From Sphingomonas colocasiae (lineage in GTDB: Bacteria > Pseudomonadota > Alphaproteobacteria > Sphingomonadales > Sphingomonadaceae), in assembly GCF_019880585.1 (NCBI RefSeq), contig NZ_JAINVV010000011.1:372001-436000 (forward strand): DNA of 64,000 nt, read 5' to 3'. Positions 42,475 to 50,536 of the stretch are shown here, piece after piece; the first letter of the stretch is position 1; every line of letters starts with the position of its first letter. The position numbers were made by a program, and so were the translations under genes. Below the pieces are notes generated by a model that was not told where the DNA came from, searched no databases, and worked only from the letters and a program-made list of their open reading frames with translations.

Positions 42475-42744
42475 TCAATCCTGGCCGTGCAAGCCGATCT
42501 CGAGCCGGTCCAGCACCGCCTGGCTGAACAGCGCTCCGAGATCGCTCACGAACTTCTCCGCGACGGCGGCCGTATCGAACGCGACGGTGTGGCCGCGCAG
42601 CAATCGGCCATTGGTGATGCCCTTCAGCTCGACCCCGCTCGCCAGCAACAGGCCACGCAGCATGTTGCAGATCGGCGCGGCATCCTCCTTGCCCTCCAGG
42701 CGAATTGTGATGCTCGACAATTCCCCGGAATTCTTCTCGTCCAA
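42475..42744 (-). CDS. Small protein of unknown function (TTG start)
   Basis: This 89-residue acidic cytoplasmic protein starts at TTG, supported by GAAGGA 8 nt upstream and by a stop codon just before it. It begins MDEKNSGELSSITIRLEG and has alternating strand and helix (DAAPICNMLRGLLLASG, VAEKFVSDLGALFSQAVLDRLEIG) like a small ferredoxin-like or receiver-sized domain, but I do not recognise it. It is convergent with the secreted gene at 41900 and 81 bp downstream of the LytTR regulator on the same strand, so it may belong to that operon. Confidence 0.6.
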   Translation of the reverse strand: MDEKNSGELSSITIRLEGKEDAAPICNMLRGLLLASGVELKGITNGRLLRGHTVAFDTAAVAEKFVSDLGALFSQAVLDRLEIGLHGQD

Positions 42745-42825
42745 CTGATCGTTCCTTCATCCTCGGTCATGGCCGCGATACACAGGCCCGGATGAAGCCG
42801 AAAGCCCCGGCGTTCGTAAAAAGGA

Positions 42826-43578
42826 TCAGCCCGAAAGCGCGGCGGCGACGGCCTTGGCATAGTTCGGCCCCACCGCCACCTCGGCGCCGTCGGACAGCAC
42901 CAGGGTCAGCAGCCATTTGTCGATCCGGCGGATCTCCACGACACGCGAAAGCCGGACAAAGGCGGATCGATGGACGCGCATCAGTTCGGCGGGGTCGATC
43001 CGCCTTTCGAGCGCGGACATGGTGGTGCGCAGCAAATGGCTGCGCAGCGGCGTGTGCAGCATCGCATAATCGCCCGCCGCCTCGATCCAGTCGATCGCCG
43101 CCACCGGCACGCGCGTCTGCCCGTCGCGTATCTGCACCCAGATCGCATCGTCGAACGCGGATGCCGCCGCCGGCGGGGCCATCGCCGCCTGCAATGCCGC
43201 GCGGCGGCCGGCCTGGCGGCGCTTCGCGCGCTCCACCGCCTGCCGCAGCCGATCCAGCCGCACCGGCTTCAGCAGATAATCCGCCGCTTCCACCTCGAAC
43301 GCGTCGGGCGCGAATTGTTCGAAGGCCGTGACGAAGACGATTTCAGGCCGTTCGTCGAGCGGCAATGTGCCGGCGAGCGCGAGGCCGCCCATTTCCGGCA
43401 TCTGGATGTCCAGCATCACCAGATCGGGTTGCAGCCGCTCGATCGCCGCCTGCGCCGCGATCCCGTTGACGGCGGTTCCGACGATCTCGGTTCCCGGAAT
43501 ATTCGCGAAGAATGCAGCCAGCCGCTCGATCGCGGGCGGTTCGTCGTCGACCAGCAGGACACGCATCGCCCCGCTCAT
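42826..43578 (-). CDS. LytTR-family response regulator, pair 1
   Basis: This 250-residue response regulator has a receiver domain (MRVLLVDDEPPAIERLAAFF, phospho-acceptor Asp in LVMLDIQMPEMGG at about 60, TAFEQFAPDAFEVEAADYLLKPV) and a C-terminal LytTR DNA-binding domain (from WVQIRDGQTRVPVAAIDWIEAAGDY, with HRSAFVRLSRVVEI). LytTR proteins bind paired direct repeats. The start overlaps the kinase stop by 4 bp. A near copy is at 50537. Likely targets are the adjacent exported proteins; that is inference. Confidence 0.9.
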   Translation of the reverse strand: MSGAMRVLLVDDEPPAIERLAAFFANIPGTEIVGTAVNGIAAQAAIERLQPDLVMLDIQMPEMGGLALAGTLPLDERPEIVFVTAFEQFAPDAFEVEAADYLLKPVRLDRLRQAVERAKRRQAGRRAALQAAMAPPAAASAFDDAIWVQIRDGQTRVPVAAIDWIEAAGDYAMLHTPLRSHLLRTTMSALERRIDPAELMRVHRSAFVRLSRVVEIRRIDKWLLTLVLSDGAEVAVGPNYAKAVAAALSG

Positions 43579-44681
43579 CCGCCCACGGGCCAGCGGACAC
43601 AGGCGCGATAGCCCGCCTCCGTCGGCGCCGCGTCGAGCGCCGCCGCCGCACCATAGATCGCGGCCAGGCGTTCGCGGACATTGGCATGGCCGAGCCCGGT
43701 GCCCGGAACGCCGGATGCGCGGCCATTCCCGCCGGCATCGTCGGCCACGCAGATGCGGACATGCCCGGCATCCCGCGAGACATCCACCAACAGCACCACC
43801 GGCCGGCTGGTCGACCCGACGCCATGCTTGATCGCGTTTTCGACAAGCGGCTGCAACAGCAGGGCGGGGATCGGCACGTCGCGCAATTCGGGCGGGCAAT
43901 TCATCTCGACATTCAGCCGTTCGCCCAGCCGGGCGCCCTCGATCGCGAGATAATCGGCAAGGGTCTGCAATTCGTCCTCGATCGCGACCATGCCGCTCGC
44001 CGGCGCGGTCAGCGTCGTGCGCAGAAAATCGGAAAGCTTGCCCAGCATCGACTCCGCCGCATCGGCGCGGCCGGTGACCACCGAAGAGGAGATCGCGTTG
44101 AGCGTGTTGAACAGGAAATGCGGGTTGAGCTGATAGCGCAGCATTTCGAGCCGCGCGGCGGTGGTCGCGCGCTCGGCCTCCGCCGCCGCGAGCGCGGCGC
44201 GGCTCGCGGCCTCGCGCGCGGCGGCGACCTCGCGCGCGCGGGCCGCCAATTGCTCGTTGTGGATCAGGATCAGATAAAGCGCGGCGATCAGCGCGAACAG
44301 CGGCACCCAGCCGGCCAGGCTGCCGAGCGCGCGGAACATCACGCGCTCCGGCCCCATTTCGGGATTGAGCAGATGCATCAGCCACGCGCTCTTATAGGCA
44401 TCGATCAGCGTCACCCCGATCGCCACCGCCAGCGCGACCGCGCCCGTCACCCCATAGCGCCACGAGGGCGCGGCATCGCGAAAGCGCATGGCGACCCGAT
44501 AGATCAGCGCCGAAACCGGAATGCCCAGCGCCACCGTGCTGCCGACGCCCGCAAGCATCGATGCCGACATCGGCACGCCCAGCAGCATCGACGGCAACAG
44601 GAAGAGCGCGGCGGTGGCGAGCCACAGCCCGATCGTCAGCAGCGCCGCCTGGCGGGCAAGGATCTGTCGGCTGGTCCCCAT
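43575..44681 (-). CDS. LytS-type sensor histidine kinase, pair 1
   Basis: This 368-residue membrane kinase has four hydrophobic segments in the first 140 residues and no extracytoplasmic sensor domain. It then has a coiled coil rich in Ala/Arg/Glu (LAARAREVAAAREAASRA) and the His_kinase domain RYQLNPHFLFNTLNAISS, where the His of NPHFLFN is phosphorylated. The ATPase part shows LVENAIKHGV and GTGLGHANVRERL. It is co-translated with the LytTR regulator (4-bp overlap). The short loops suggest it senses something in the membrane or through a partner protein. Confidence 0.9.
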   Translation of the reverse strand: MGTSRQILARQAALLTIGLWLATAALFLLPSMLLGVPMSASMLAGVGSTVALGIPVSALIYRVAMRFRDAAPSWRYGVTGAVALAVAIGVTLIDAYKSAWLMHLLNPEMGPERVMFRALGSLAGWVPLFALIAALYLILIHNEQLAARAREVAAAREAASRAALAAAEAERATTAARLEMLRYQLNPHFLFNTLNAISSSVVTGRADAAESMLGKLSDFLRTTLTAPASGMVAIEDELQTLADYLAIEGARLGERLNVEMNCPPELRDVPIPALLLQPLVENAIKHGVGSTSRPVVLLVDVSRDAGHVRICVADDAGGNGRASGVPGTGLGHANVRERLAAIYGAAAALDAAPTEAGYRACVRWPVGG

Positions 44682-44726
44682 CGCGCGCGAGCCTAGCGTG
44701 CCGCACGATGCCGCGCGAGAGGACCG

Positions 44727-44752
44727 GTCGCGCGACGGTCGGTTTTCGTCGC
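44727..44752. promoter_or_regulatory. Candidate LytTR-type direct repeat upstream of LytS 1
   Basis: GTCGC at 44727-44731 and TTCGTCGC at 44745-44752 place two GTCGC cores exactly 21 bp apart, two helical turns, in the 93-bp gap before the kinase gene. It may mediate autoregulation by the LytTR protein. Speculative. Confidence 0.3.
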
Positions 44753-44774
44753 CGATATCCGCGGGAGCGAAGCT

Positions 44775-45365
44775 CTACGCCTTCTCCCGATCGGCCTCTT
44801 CACAGGCCGCGATCATCCGATCGCAGGCGTCCGCTTCATCGTCCAGCCCGCGCCGGCGCCAGATCTGCCAGGCCCAGGTCAGGATGGCGGCCGCCCCCCA
44901 TGTCGCGGACTGGAACGCCGCCAGGCCCGGCCGCGCATATCCGGCGGCGGCCATCAGCCAGACCGCCGCGCACAGGGCGATCAGGATGATCGCGGCGCAG
45001 CGCGCACCCCATAAGGACCGGCGCGCCGCGGCGATCAGCCGCCGGTGGAGGCGCAGGAAGTCGAGCGGCGTTTCCTGGCTGTCGACGAACCGGTTCCTCA
45101 GCGATTTGACGAACCCGACCGAGACGGCGACCAGCGCGACGAGATAGGCGAACGCGCCCAGCGCCGTCACCGGATCGCGCCGGTCGAACGCGGCGAGGGC
45201 GAAGCCCAGGAACAGGCCGCCCATCAGCAGCACGCTCGCCAGATTGCCCCAGGGCGCGGCCCGAAGCCGTGCCTTGCGGCGCGCGACCCATTTGCGGAGA
45301 TGCGCGATATCGGCCGTGTCGGACCGCCAATCCCGCTTCAAGCCGTCGAGAAACACATCATCCAT
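44775..45365 (-). CDS. Membrane protein overlapping a sigma factor gene, candidate anti-sigma
   Basis: This 196-residue protein has a soluble N-terminus of about 40 residues (MDDVFLDGLKRDWRSDTADI, then HLRKWVARRKARLR) and four hydrophobic segments (LASVLLMGGLFLGFALAAF, TALGAFAYLVALVAVSVGFV, CAAIILIALCAAVWLMAAAG, GAAAILTWAWQIW). It has an acidic tail EADACDRMIAACEEADREKA. The start overlaps the ECF sigma gene by 8 bp. That coupling, with a soluble N-terminus before the membrane part, is the usual plan of an ECF anti-sigma factor, but no known anti-sigma motif is visible. Confidence 0.7.
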   Translation of the reverse strand: MDDVFLDGLKRDWRSDTADIAHLRKWVARRKARLRAAPWGNLASVLLMGGLFLGFALAAFDRRDPVTALGAFAYLVALVAVSVGFVKSLRNRFVDSQETPLDFLRLHRRLIAAARRSLWGARCAAIILIALCAAVWLMAAAGYARPGLAAFQSATWGAAAILTWAWQIWRRRGLDDEADACDRMIAACEEADREKA

Positions 45366-45840
45366 CGAGCATCGCCTTCAACTGCGCCTTGGCGCGATTC
45401 ACGCGCACCCCCACGTTCGAGGCGCTGATCCCCAATGTCTCGCCGATCTCGGCATAGCTCAGATCCTCCAGCAGCAGCGTGATCACCTGGCGATAGGGCA
45501 GCGGCAGCCGCCGGATCGCGCGGTGCACCCGCTGCGACGAATCCCCGGCCATCACATGCCGCTCGGGGCCGCCGGTGTCGGGCTCCGGATCGATCTCGAC
45601 CGCCCTTTGCCGCTTGATCCGCATTTCCTTCATCACATGTTCCACGCCGCGATTATGCGCGATGCGGAACACGAACGGCCCCAGCCGGTCGATCGCGCGC
45701 AGCGACGGCAGCGCCCGGTGGATCGCCAGCAATATGTCCTGCGTCAGATCCTCCTGCAGCATCGGATCCGCCTCATAGGAGGCGGCAAGCCGGGCGATCC
45801 CCGCGCCATAGCTGTCGATGATCTCCTCCAGGCTGCGCAT
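45358..45840 (-). CDS. ECF-family RNA polymerase sigma factor
   Basis: This 160-residue sigma factor has region 2 as MLQEDLTQDILLAIHRALP and FVFRIAHNRGVEHVMKE, and region 4 as LPYRQVITLLLEDLSYAEIGETLGISASNVGVRVNRAK. It is shorter than the FecI-like pair and not linked to a TonB receptor, so it belongs to another ECF group. The downstream membrane protein overlapping by 8 bp is the likely partner. Divergent from the amidohydrolase at 45955. No strong ribosome binding site precedes the ATG. Confidence 0.88.
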   Translation of the reverse strand: MRSLEEIIDSYGAGIARLAASYEADPMLQEDLTQDILLAIHRALPSLRAIDRLGPFVFRIAHNRGVEHVMKEMRIKRQRAVEIDPEPDTGGPERHVMAGDSSQRVHRAIRRLPLPYRQVITLLLEDLSYAEIGETLGISASNVGVRVNRAKAQLKAMLDG

Positions 45841-45954
45841 CCCCGTTCAGTCTTTCCGCGCGCCGCGTTTCTTACAAAGAATATTTCGCCCGAAATCCGT
45901 AATGACGCGCCGGCCCGGACGGACTGTGTTCGCACAATCCTGATGGAGCCTGAT

Positions 45955-47403
45955 GTGTTGCGAAACCTCAAGACCGCACTGGCCCTGGCCGCCGCCATGG
46001 TCGCGCCGCCCGCGCTCGCGGAACCCGCCGAACGGCATGTCTATCATGGGCTCACCATCCTCGATCCGGTGCGCGAGCGGGCGGTGCCGGACAGCTATAT
46101 CCTGGTCGAGGGCAAGCGGATCGCGCGGATCGGCCGGGGCCGGCCCAATATCCGCGGCGCGACCGCGCACGACATGCGCGGCGCCTTCGCCATGCCCGGC
46201 CTGATCGATACCCATGCGCATCTGACGCTTGGGCCGATCACCATCGAGAAGACGCCCGCCCCGCCCCATCTGGCGATCGGATATGATCCGGCGATCACCC
46301 GCCACAATGCCGCGATGCTGCTGTCCTACGGCGTCACCACCGTGCGCGATCCCGCCGGCGATCCGGCGATCGCGCGCGGCTACGATGCCGATATCGCGCA
46401 AGGCCGCTATCCGGGGCCTGAAGCCCTCCATGCCGGAGAGGTGATCACCCGCTCTCCGGCCGCGTTCAAGGGACTGGCGCTACGGCTCGGCCCGGATGGC
46501 GACATGACGACGATCGTCGCGCGACAGGCGGATGCCGGCGCCGCCTATATAAAGCTGTACGAGGGGCTGAACGCGGCGGACCTCGAACAGGGCGTCAAGG
46601 CCGCCCATGCCCGCAAGCGCAAGGCCATCGCGCATCTCGGCGACGTCAGCTGGACACGCGCGGCCGAAATCGGCGTCGACGGCATCGTCCATATGATGCC
46701 GATCAGCCCGGATCTGCTGCCGCGATCGGCCCGCGCGGACTATCTCGCCCAGCGCCGGCCCGGCGCGTACGCCTTTTTCGAATGGTATGAAGCCGCCGAT
46801 CCCGATTCCACGGAGATCGCGCTGATGATCAAGACGATGGCGCGCCGCAAGATCCATCTCGACGGCACGTTGATCGGTTTCCGCCAGATGTTCCACGGCG
46901 ACGATCGCGCGCTGATCACGCAGCGGCTGGATCAGGCGCATCCCGCTATGCGTGCCAGTTTCGAGATCTTCCGCCACGACGCGGGATGGACACCGCAGGA
47001 TCGTGCGCGGGCGCGCGCCGTCTGGCCCAGGGTGCTGGATCTGACGCGGCGGATGTACGAGGAGGGCGTGCGGATGACGATCGGCACCGATCTGGGGGGC
47101 ATGGCCTTTCTCGTGCCCGGCTTCAGCATGTCGCAGGAAATGACGCTTCACCGCGAAGCCGGCATTCCCGCCTGGGCGGTGCTGCGCATGGCGACCAGCG
47201 ATGCCGCCGACGCGCTCGGCCTCGGCCGCCGCACCGGCCGGATCGCGCCGAAGATGGAGGCCGATATCCTGTTCCTGAACAGCGATCCCCGGCAGGACAT
47301 GCGCGACATCACCGACGTCCGCGCGGTCCTAGCCGATGGCAGGCTTTTCGATCCGGCCGCCCTGCGCCGGGCGCCGGCGGGCCGGGGTGGGAGCGAAAAA
47401 TGA
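45955..47403 (+). CDS. Secreted amidohydrolase (imidazolonepropionase-like)
   Basis: This 482-residue exported amidohydrolase_1 enzyme has a signal peptide ending PALAE. The metal site is seen as GLIDTHAHLTLGP (HxH), the carboxylated-lysine position in AAYIKLYEGL, HLGDVSW and VHMMP (His), and TIGTDLGGMAF (terminal Asp). The late ATSDAADALGLGRRTGRIAPKMEADILFL is typical of the prolidase/imidazolonepropionase-like group. The start is GTG at 45955 or TTG at 45958, with GGAG correctly spaced; an ATG at 45943 has no such site. It overlaps the next small gene by 4 bp. Confidence 0.85.
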   Translation: MLRNLKTALALAAAMVAPPALAEPAERHVYHGLTILDPVRERAVPDSYILVEGKRIARIGRGRPNIRGATAHDMRGAFAMPGLIDTHAHLTLGPITIEKTPAPPHLAIGYDPAITRHNAAMLLSYGVTTVRDPAGDPAIARGYDADIAQGRYPGPEALHAGEVITRSPAAFKGLALRLGPDGDMTTIVARQADAGAAYIKLYEGLNAADLEQGVKAAHARKRKAIAHLGDVSWTRAAEIGVDGIVHMMPISPDLLPRSARADYLAQRRPGAYAFFEWYEAADPDSTEIALMIKTMARRKIHLDGTLIGFRQMFHGDDRALITQRLDQAHPAMRASFEIFRHDAGWTPQDRARARAVWPRVLDLTRRMYEEGVRMTIGTDLGGMAFLVPGFSMSQEMTLHREAGIPAWAVLRMATSDAADALGLGRRTGRIAPKMEADILFLNSDPRQDMRDITDVRAVLADGRLFDPAALRRAPAGRGGSEK

Positions 47404-47690
47404 AGCGCGCCAGCCCCCGCCTCCGCCGCATCCTGGGCATTGCCGCGCTGTCGATCGTCGCCATGACCTGGGCGAGCGTCGCCATCGTCATCTTCCTGCT
47501 TCCGTTCGACAAGACGCGTTTCGCGGTCAGCTGGACGGTCGCCGTGCTCATGACCGAGGCGCTGTTCTGGGTCGCCGTGGTCATCGGCGGCATCAGCGCG
47601 GTGAACCGCTTCCGCTTCTGGCGGCGCAGGGCGCATCCACCCTCGGGCGACGGGAGTCCCGAATCAGGTTCTCGCGCCGGAGATCGTTGA
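47400..47690 (+). CDS. Small two-helix membrane protein
   Basis: This 96-residue protein starts at an ATG overlapping the amidohydrolase stop (ATGA). It has two hydrophobic segments (ILGIAALSIVAMTWASVAIV and VAVLMTEALFWVAVVIGG) separated by LLPFDKTRFAVSW, and a basic tail FRFWRRRAHP. The LPF loop and the EALFWV second helix resemble the 'transporter suffix' small proteins, which accompany membrane transporters; the match is by eye. Translational coupling suggests a link to the amidohydrolase, perhaps an anchor. Too short for firm assignment. Confidence 0.6.
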   Translation: MKRASPRLRRILGIAALSIVAMTWASVAIVIFLLPFDKTRFAVSWTVAVLMTEALFWVAVVIGGISAVNRFRFWRRRAHPPSGDGSPESGSRAGDR

Positions 47691-47703
47691 GGGCGCCGCC
47701 GCG

Positions 47704-49905
47704 TCAACCGGCACCCGACCATGTCGACAGGACGACGTCGCGCGCCACGGCCTGATCCTCGTTGCGCAATGTCAGCCTCCAGATTCCCCCGGTGACCGCA
47801 CGGTCGACGAAGATCGAACGGAAGATCTGGCGCGCCTCGGGCGTGCCGCTCCTGTTCTCGCCCGCCACCGCGCCCTTGTCGTCGGTGAGCGTCGCGGAGA
47901 CCGTGCTCGCGGCGACGAAGGTCAGGCCGAGATTCCTGGCATCCCTGACGGGCACGGTTACGTCGATCGTCTCGCCCGGCGCGAGCGTCACGATCTTCGA
48001 GAAATCGGGGGCGGCGGCGGGATCGCCTTCCACGCCCATCAGCATCAGCCGGCCGCGCGCCGGCGCGGCGGCGCGCGATGACGCGTTCGCTTTCGCCGGC
48101 CCGATCGCGACGCGCGGCTTCACGAAGGACGAGAACCCCTCCGCACCGGTCATGTTGATGTGCAGCACGCGCTGCTGCTCCACGTCCGTTATCGTCCAGG
48201 TCGCGGAGGGCACGGTGACCACGCCGTCATTGGCGTTCAGCATATAGCAGATGGCGGGGAGCGGATTTCCGGCGAGAACCGAGAACTCCACGCCCTTGCG
48301 CTCGGTATGGATGGCGTTGAATTTCTCCACCACACTCGGCCGCAATTCGCGCAGCGCCTCCATCGAGCGCCCGTCGAACTCCAGCGGCGCACTGATCAGG
48401 TCCGCGCAGCGGCTGCCCATATTGGGGGTGCCGAGCATCACCAGATGCGACACCTGCGGCTTGCCGTCGGCATAGCTGGGCATGGCGGCATGGATATAGC
48501 GCCGGCTGATCAGCCCGCCCATCGAGTGCGCGACGATGTCGACATGCCAGGCGTTGCGGTCCTTCTGCGCATAATCGATATAGCGCCGCAATTCCTCGGC
48601 ATTCTGGGCGATCGTGTTGGTCGGCTGCAGATTGCCCAGTTCCTCGCCGGTGCGCATCCGGCCATGTTCGGGCCTCTCGCCCACCGGGAACGCCTTCCAG
48701 TCATAGCTGTGGCTGGTGGTCAGGATATTCTGCCAGACCTCCCATGTCCGCCAGTTGGACCATAGCCCGTGGACGAGCAGGACGGGTTTGGGCGCGACCT
48801 TCAGGTTGCGCGTCATGTCGTCGGCCTTCTTGCCCGCATCCTCGATCTCGGCCTTGATGCGCTGCACCAGGCGCGGGCGGCCGTCGTCGAACCAGGAATA
48901 GCCCGAACTGTCCCATTCGAAGACCGCTTCGCGCTGCTCGCCCGACGGCACGGTGACGGTGACCTCGCCCAGCATCCCGTCGGGGCGGGCGCCGTCCCAT
49001 CTGTCGCCCTTGTAGGTGTCGCGGAACTTCACCGTCGTCGATTTCTCGTCCGGCCCGTCATTGGCGACGATCGCGGTGATCCGGACGATATTGCCGTCGA
49101 TCGTGCCTGTCTGTTCGGTGATCTCCTGCCAGGCTTCCCAGGTCGGGAAACGCATATCCTCGAACTTCATGTCCACCAGCCGCAGCGCGCCGCCGCAGCG
49201 GCGCAGGCTCCAGCCCAGACTTTCGGTGACGCCGAGCGCGCTGACCGAATAGCTGCCCGAGATGCGATCGGGATCGGCGGGCGAAACCCGATCGCCGCCG
49301 CCGCTGGAAAAGACGACCGCGTCGATCGTCGTCGGCATGTCGGCGATGCTGTTGTTCACCCCCTTTTTGGGCGTGCACTGGCCGCTATAGCTCGCCGTCG
49401 ATGATCCCGAGACGGTGCCCTTCATCTCGGGCAGGCGGACGCCGACGCTGTAGCTGCCGTCGCTGTTCATGCCGACATGGACGTCGGCCTCCATCCCGCT
49501 GCCGCTGGCGCGGGTCTCGCTTTTCGTCACGAAACTGCCGGACATGCTGCGCGGCGTGCGCTCATGCGGGCAGATGTGCCGATCCTCCGCCGCCTTGGTC
49601 TCGGTCGAGATCGAGCTGAGGCTGACATTCGCCAGCGCGTCGCTGATATCGGAATTCTGCGTCGCGCGAACCGCCACCTGCGCGACATAGTCATAGGTCA
49701 TCGACCAGTTGGTGGTCTCGGTGCCCGTGCCCGAAACGCGTTTCTCGGTCTTCGAATTGCTTTGCGCCTGGTTGCGCGAATAGGTGACCGATCCGGCCCA
49801 GCCGCCCGAGCATTTGGGGGCGGCGGTCCTGGCCATGGCCGGAACCGCCGCGCTCGACAGCATCAATATCGCCGCGAACGCGGGCAGGCTGCGCGAAACC
49901 ATCAT
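47704..49905 (-). CDS. Large secreted lipase-like alpha/beta hydrolase with unknown N-terminal region
   Basis: This 733-residue exported protein has a signal peptide ending PAMAR. Residues about 30-250 are a Ser/Thr/Gly-rich region with several cysteines (PKCSGGW, HICPHER, GQCTPK, RRCGGA) that I do not recognise. About 265-365 is a beta-sandwich of CARDB type (NIVRITAIVANDGPDEKSTT, then EREAVFEWDSS-like strands). The hydrolase domain follows: KPVLLVHGLWSNW (oxyanion), nucleophile S461 in IVAHSMGGLISRRYI and the NANDGVV Asp region, resembling PGAP1/lipase class proteins. A C-terminal beta domain ends the protein. The ATG at 49905 has AGAGGAT upstream. Confidence 0.82.
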   Translation of the reverse strand: MMVSRSLPAFAAILMLSSAAVPAMARTAAPKCSGGWAGSVTYSRNQAQSNSKTEKRVSGTGTETTNWSMTYDYVAQVAVRATQNSDISDALANVSLSSISTETKAAEDRHICPHERTPRSMSGSFVTKSETRASGSGMEADVHVGMNSDGSYSVGVRLPEMKGTVSGSSTASYSGQCTPKKGVNNSIADMPTTIDAVVFSSGGGDRVSPADPDRISGSYSVSALGVTESLGWSLRRCGGALRLVDMKFEDMRFPTWEAWQEITEQTGTIDGNIVRITAIVANDGPDEKSTTVKFRDTYKGDRWDGARPDGMLGEVTVTVPSGEQREAVFEWDSSGYSWFDDGRPRLVQRIKAEIEDAGKKADDMTRNLKVAPKPVLLVHGLWSNWRTWEVWQNILTTSHSYDWKAFPVGERPEHGRMRTGEELGNLQPTNTIAQNAEELRRYIDYAQKDRNAWHVDIVAHSMGGLISRRYIHAAMPSYADGKPQVSHLVMLGTPNMGSRCADLISAPLEFDGRSMEALRELRPSVVEKFNAIHTERKGVEFSVLAGNPLPAICYMLNANDGVVTVPSATWTITDVEQQRVLHINMTGAEGFSSFVKPRVAIGPAKANASSRAAAPARGRLMLMGVEGDPAAAPDFSKIVTLAPGETIDVTVPVRDARNLGLTFVAASTVSATLTDDKGAVAGENRSGTPEARQIFRSIFVDRAVTGGIWRLTLRNEDQAVARDVVLSTWSGAG

Positions 49906-49934
49906 CGATATCCTCTTGTTCGTCGGACGGGCGG

Positions 49935-49978
49935 TTAGAGCGGTTTGCGATCTGATTGAATCAGATCAACCGCTCTAA
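49935..49978. repeat. 44-nt near-perfect palindrome
   Basis: The outer arms TTAGAGCGGTT (49935-49945) and AACCGCTCTAA (49968-49978) are exact, and the inner arms GATCTGATT (49949-49957) and AATCAGATC (49959-49967) are exact, leaving only a few unpaired bases. This is the AGAGCGG/GATTCAATC palindrome found between genes in many alphaproteobacteria. It could act as a terminator or a REP-like element. Confidence 0.85.
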
Positions 49979-49992
49979 GTCTTTGTTAAACC

Positions 49993-50036
49993 GCGATTTC
50001 CGAGTCGTCAGATGATTCCATCCGACTGGAAATCGC
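49993..50036. repeat. Second palindrome of the same class
   Basis: GCGATTTCC (49993-50001) pairs with GGAAATCGC (50028-50036) and AGTCG pairs with CGACT inside. Its right flank CTCTAG repeats the AGAG edge of the palindrome 15 bp to the left, so the two appear related. Confidence 0.75.
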
Positions 50037-50536
50037 TCTAGGTCGCGGCGCGCGGCGGCGCCTGCCCGTTGCTGTCAATCCGGATCGCGGCGCGACCGGA
50101 ACATCCCCCCGGCGACGAGCCCGGCCCCAGGCGCGACGAAGCAGCCCGCCCGCCGCTCCATCGCTGCCCGGAAATTCGTTCGGAGGGGGACGCGCCACAG
50201 GCTTCTCCTCCCTGTCGCGCAGCGATGGGGAGGGGGACCGCCAGCCAGAGGCTGGTGGTGGAGGGGAAATGCGATGTCGGCGCCGCGCAACGCTTCAAAT
50301 AGCGTTTATCGAGCGATTTCTGTTGGATGTCGGGAGAAATACCGCATCGTAACACCCCTCCACCACGACGCTTTGCGTCGCGGTCCCCCTCCCCGCGCTG
50401 AAGCGCAGGGAGGAGAAAATCGCGCGAGCGTTTCAGGGTGCGGATGCGTCAGCATCCCTGCATCCCGATATCGACCGCCGGACATGATCCAGAACGGCAG
50501 CGCGCTTTCGCGGGAATTTTGATCCGCCCTATACCG

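Larger units (their letters stand above)
49906..50536. repeat. Intergenic repeat island, no gene
   Basis: There is no credible gene in these 631 bp. It holds, in order, a 44-nt palindrome (49935-49978), a second palindrome (49993-50036), and two oppositely oriented copies of the GGAGGGG-rich repeat also seen at 23851 and 24001: 50202-50270 (TTCTCCTCCCTG...GGTGGAGGGG) and 50352-50418 (reverse complement, ending GCAGGGAGGAGA). The stretch CGGAAATTCGTTCGGAGG before the first copy is also shared with 23818. Confidence 0.75.

Noticed and set aside
49919-49926. TTCGTCGG before the lipase-like gene as another LytTR site.
   Set aside because: Only seven of eight bases match, no partner at 21 bp, and it lies within the ribosome-binding region.
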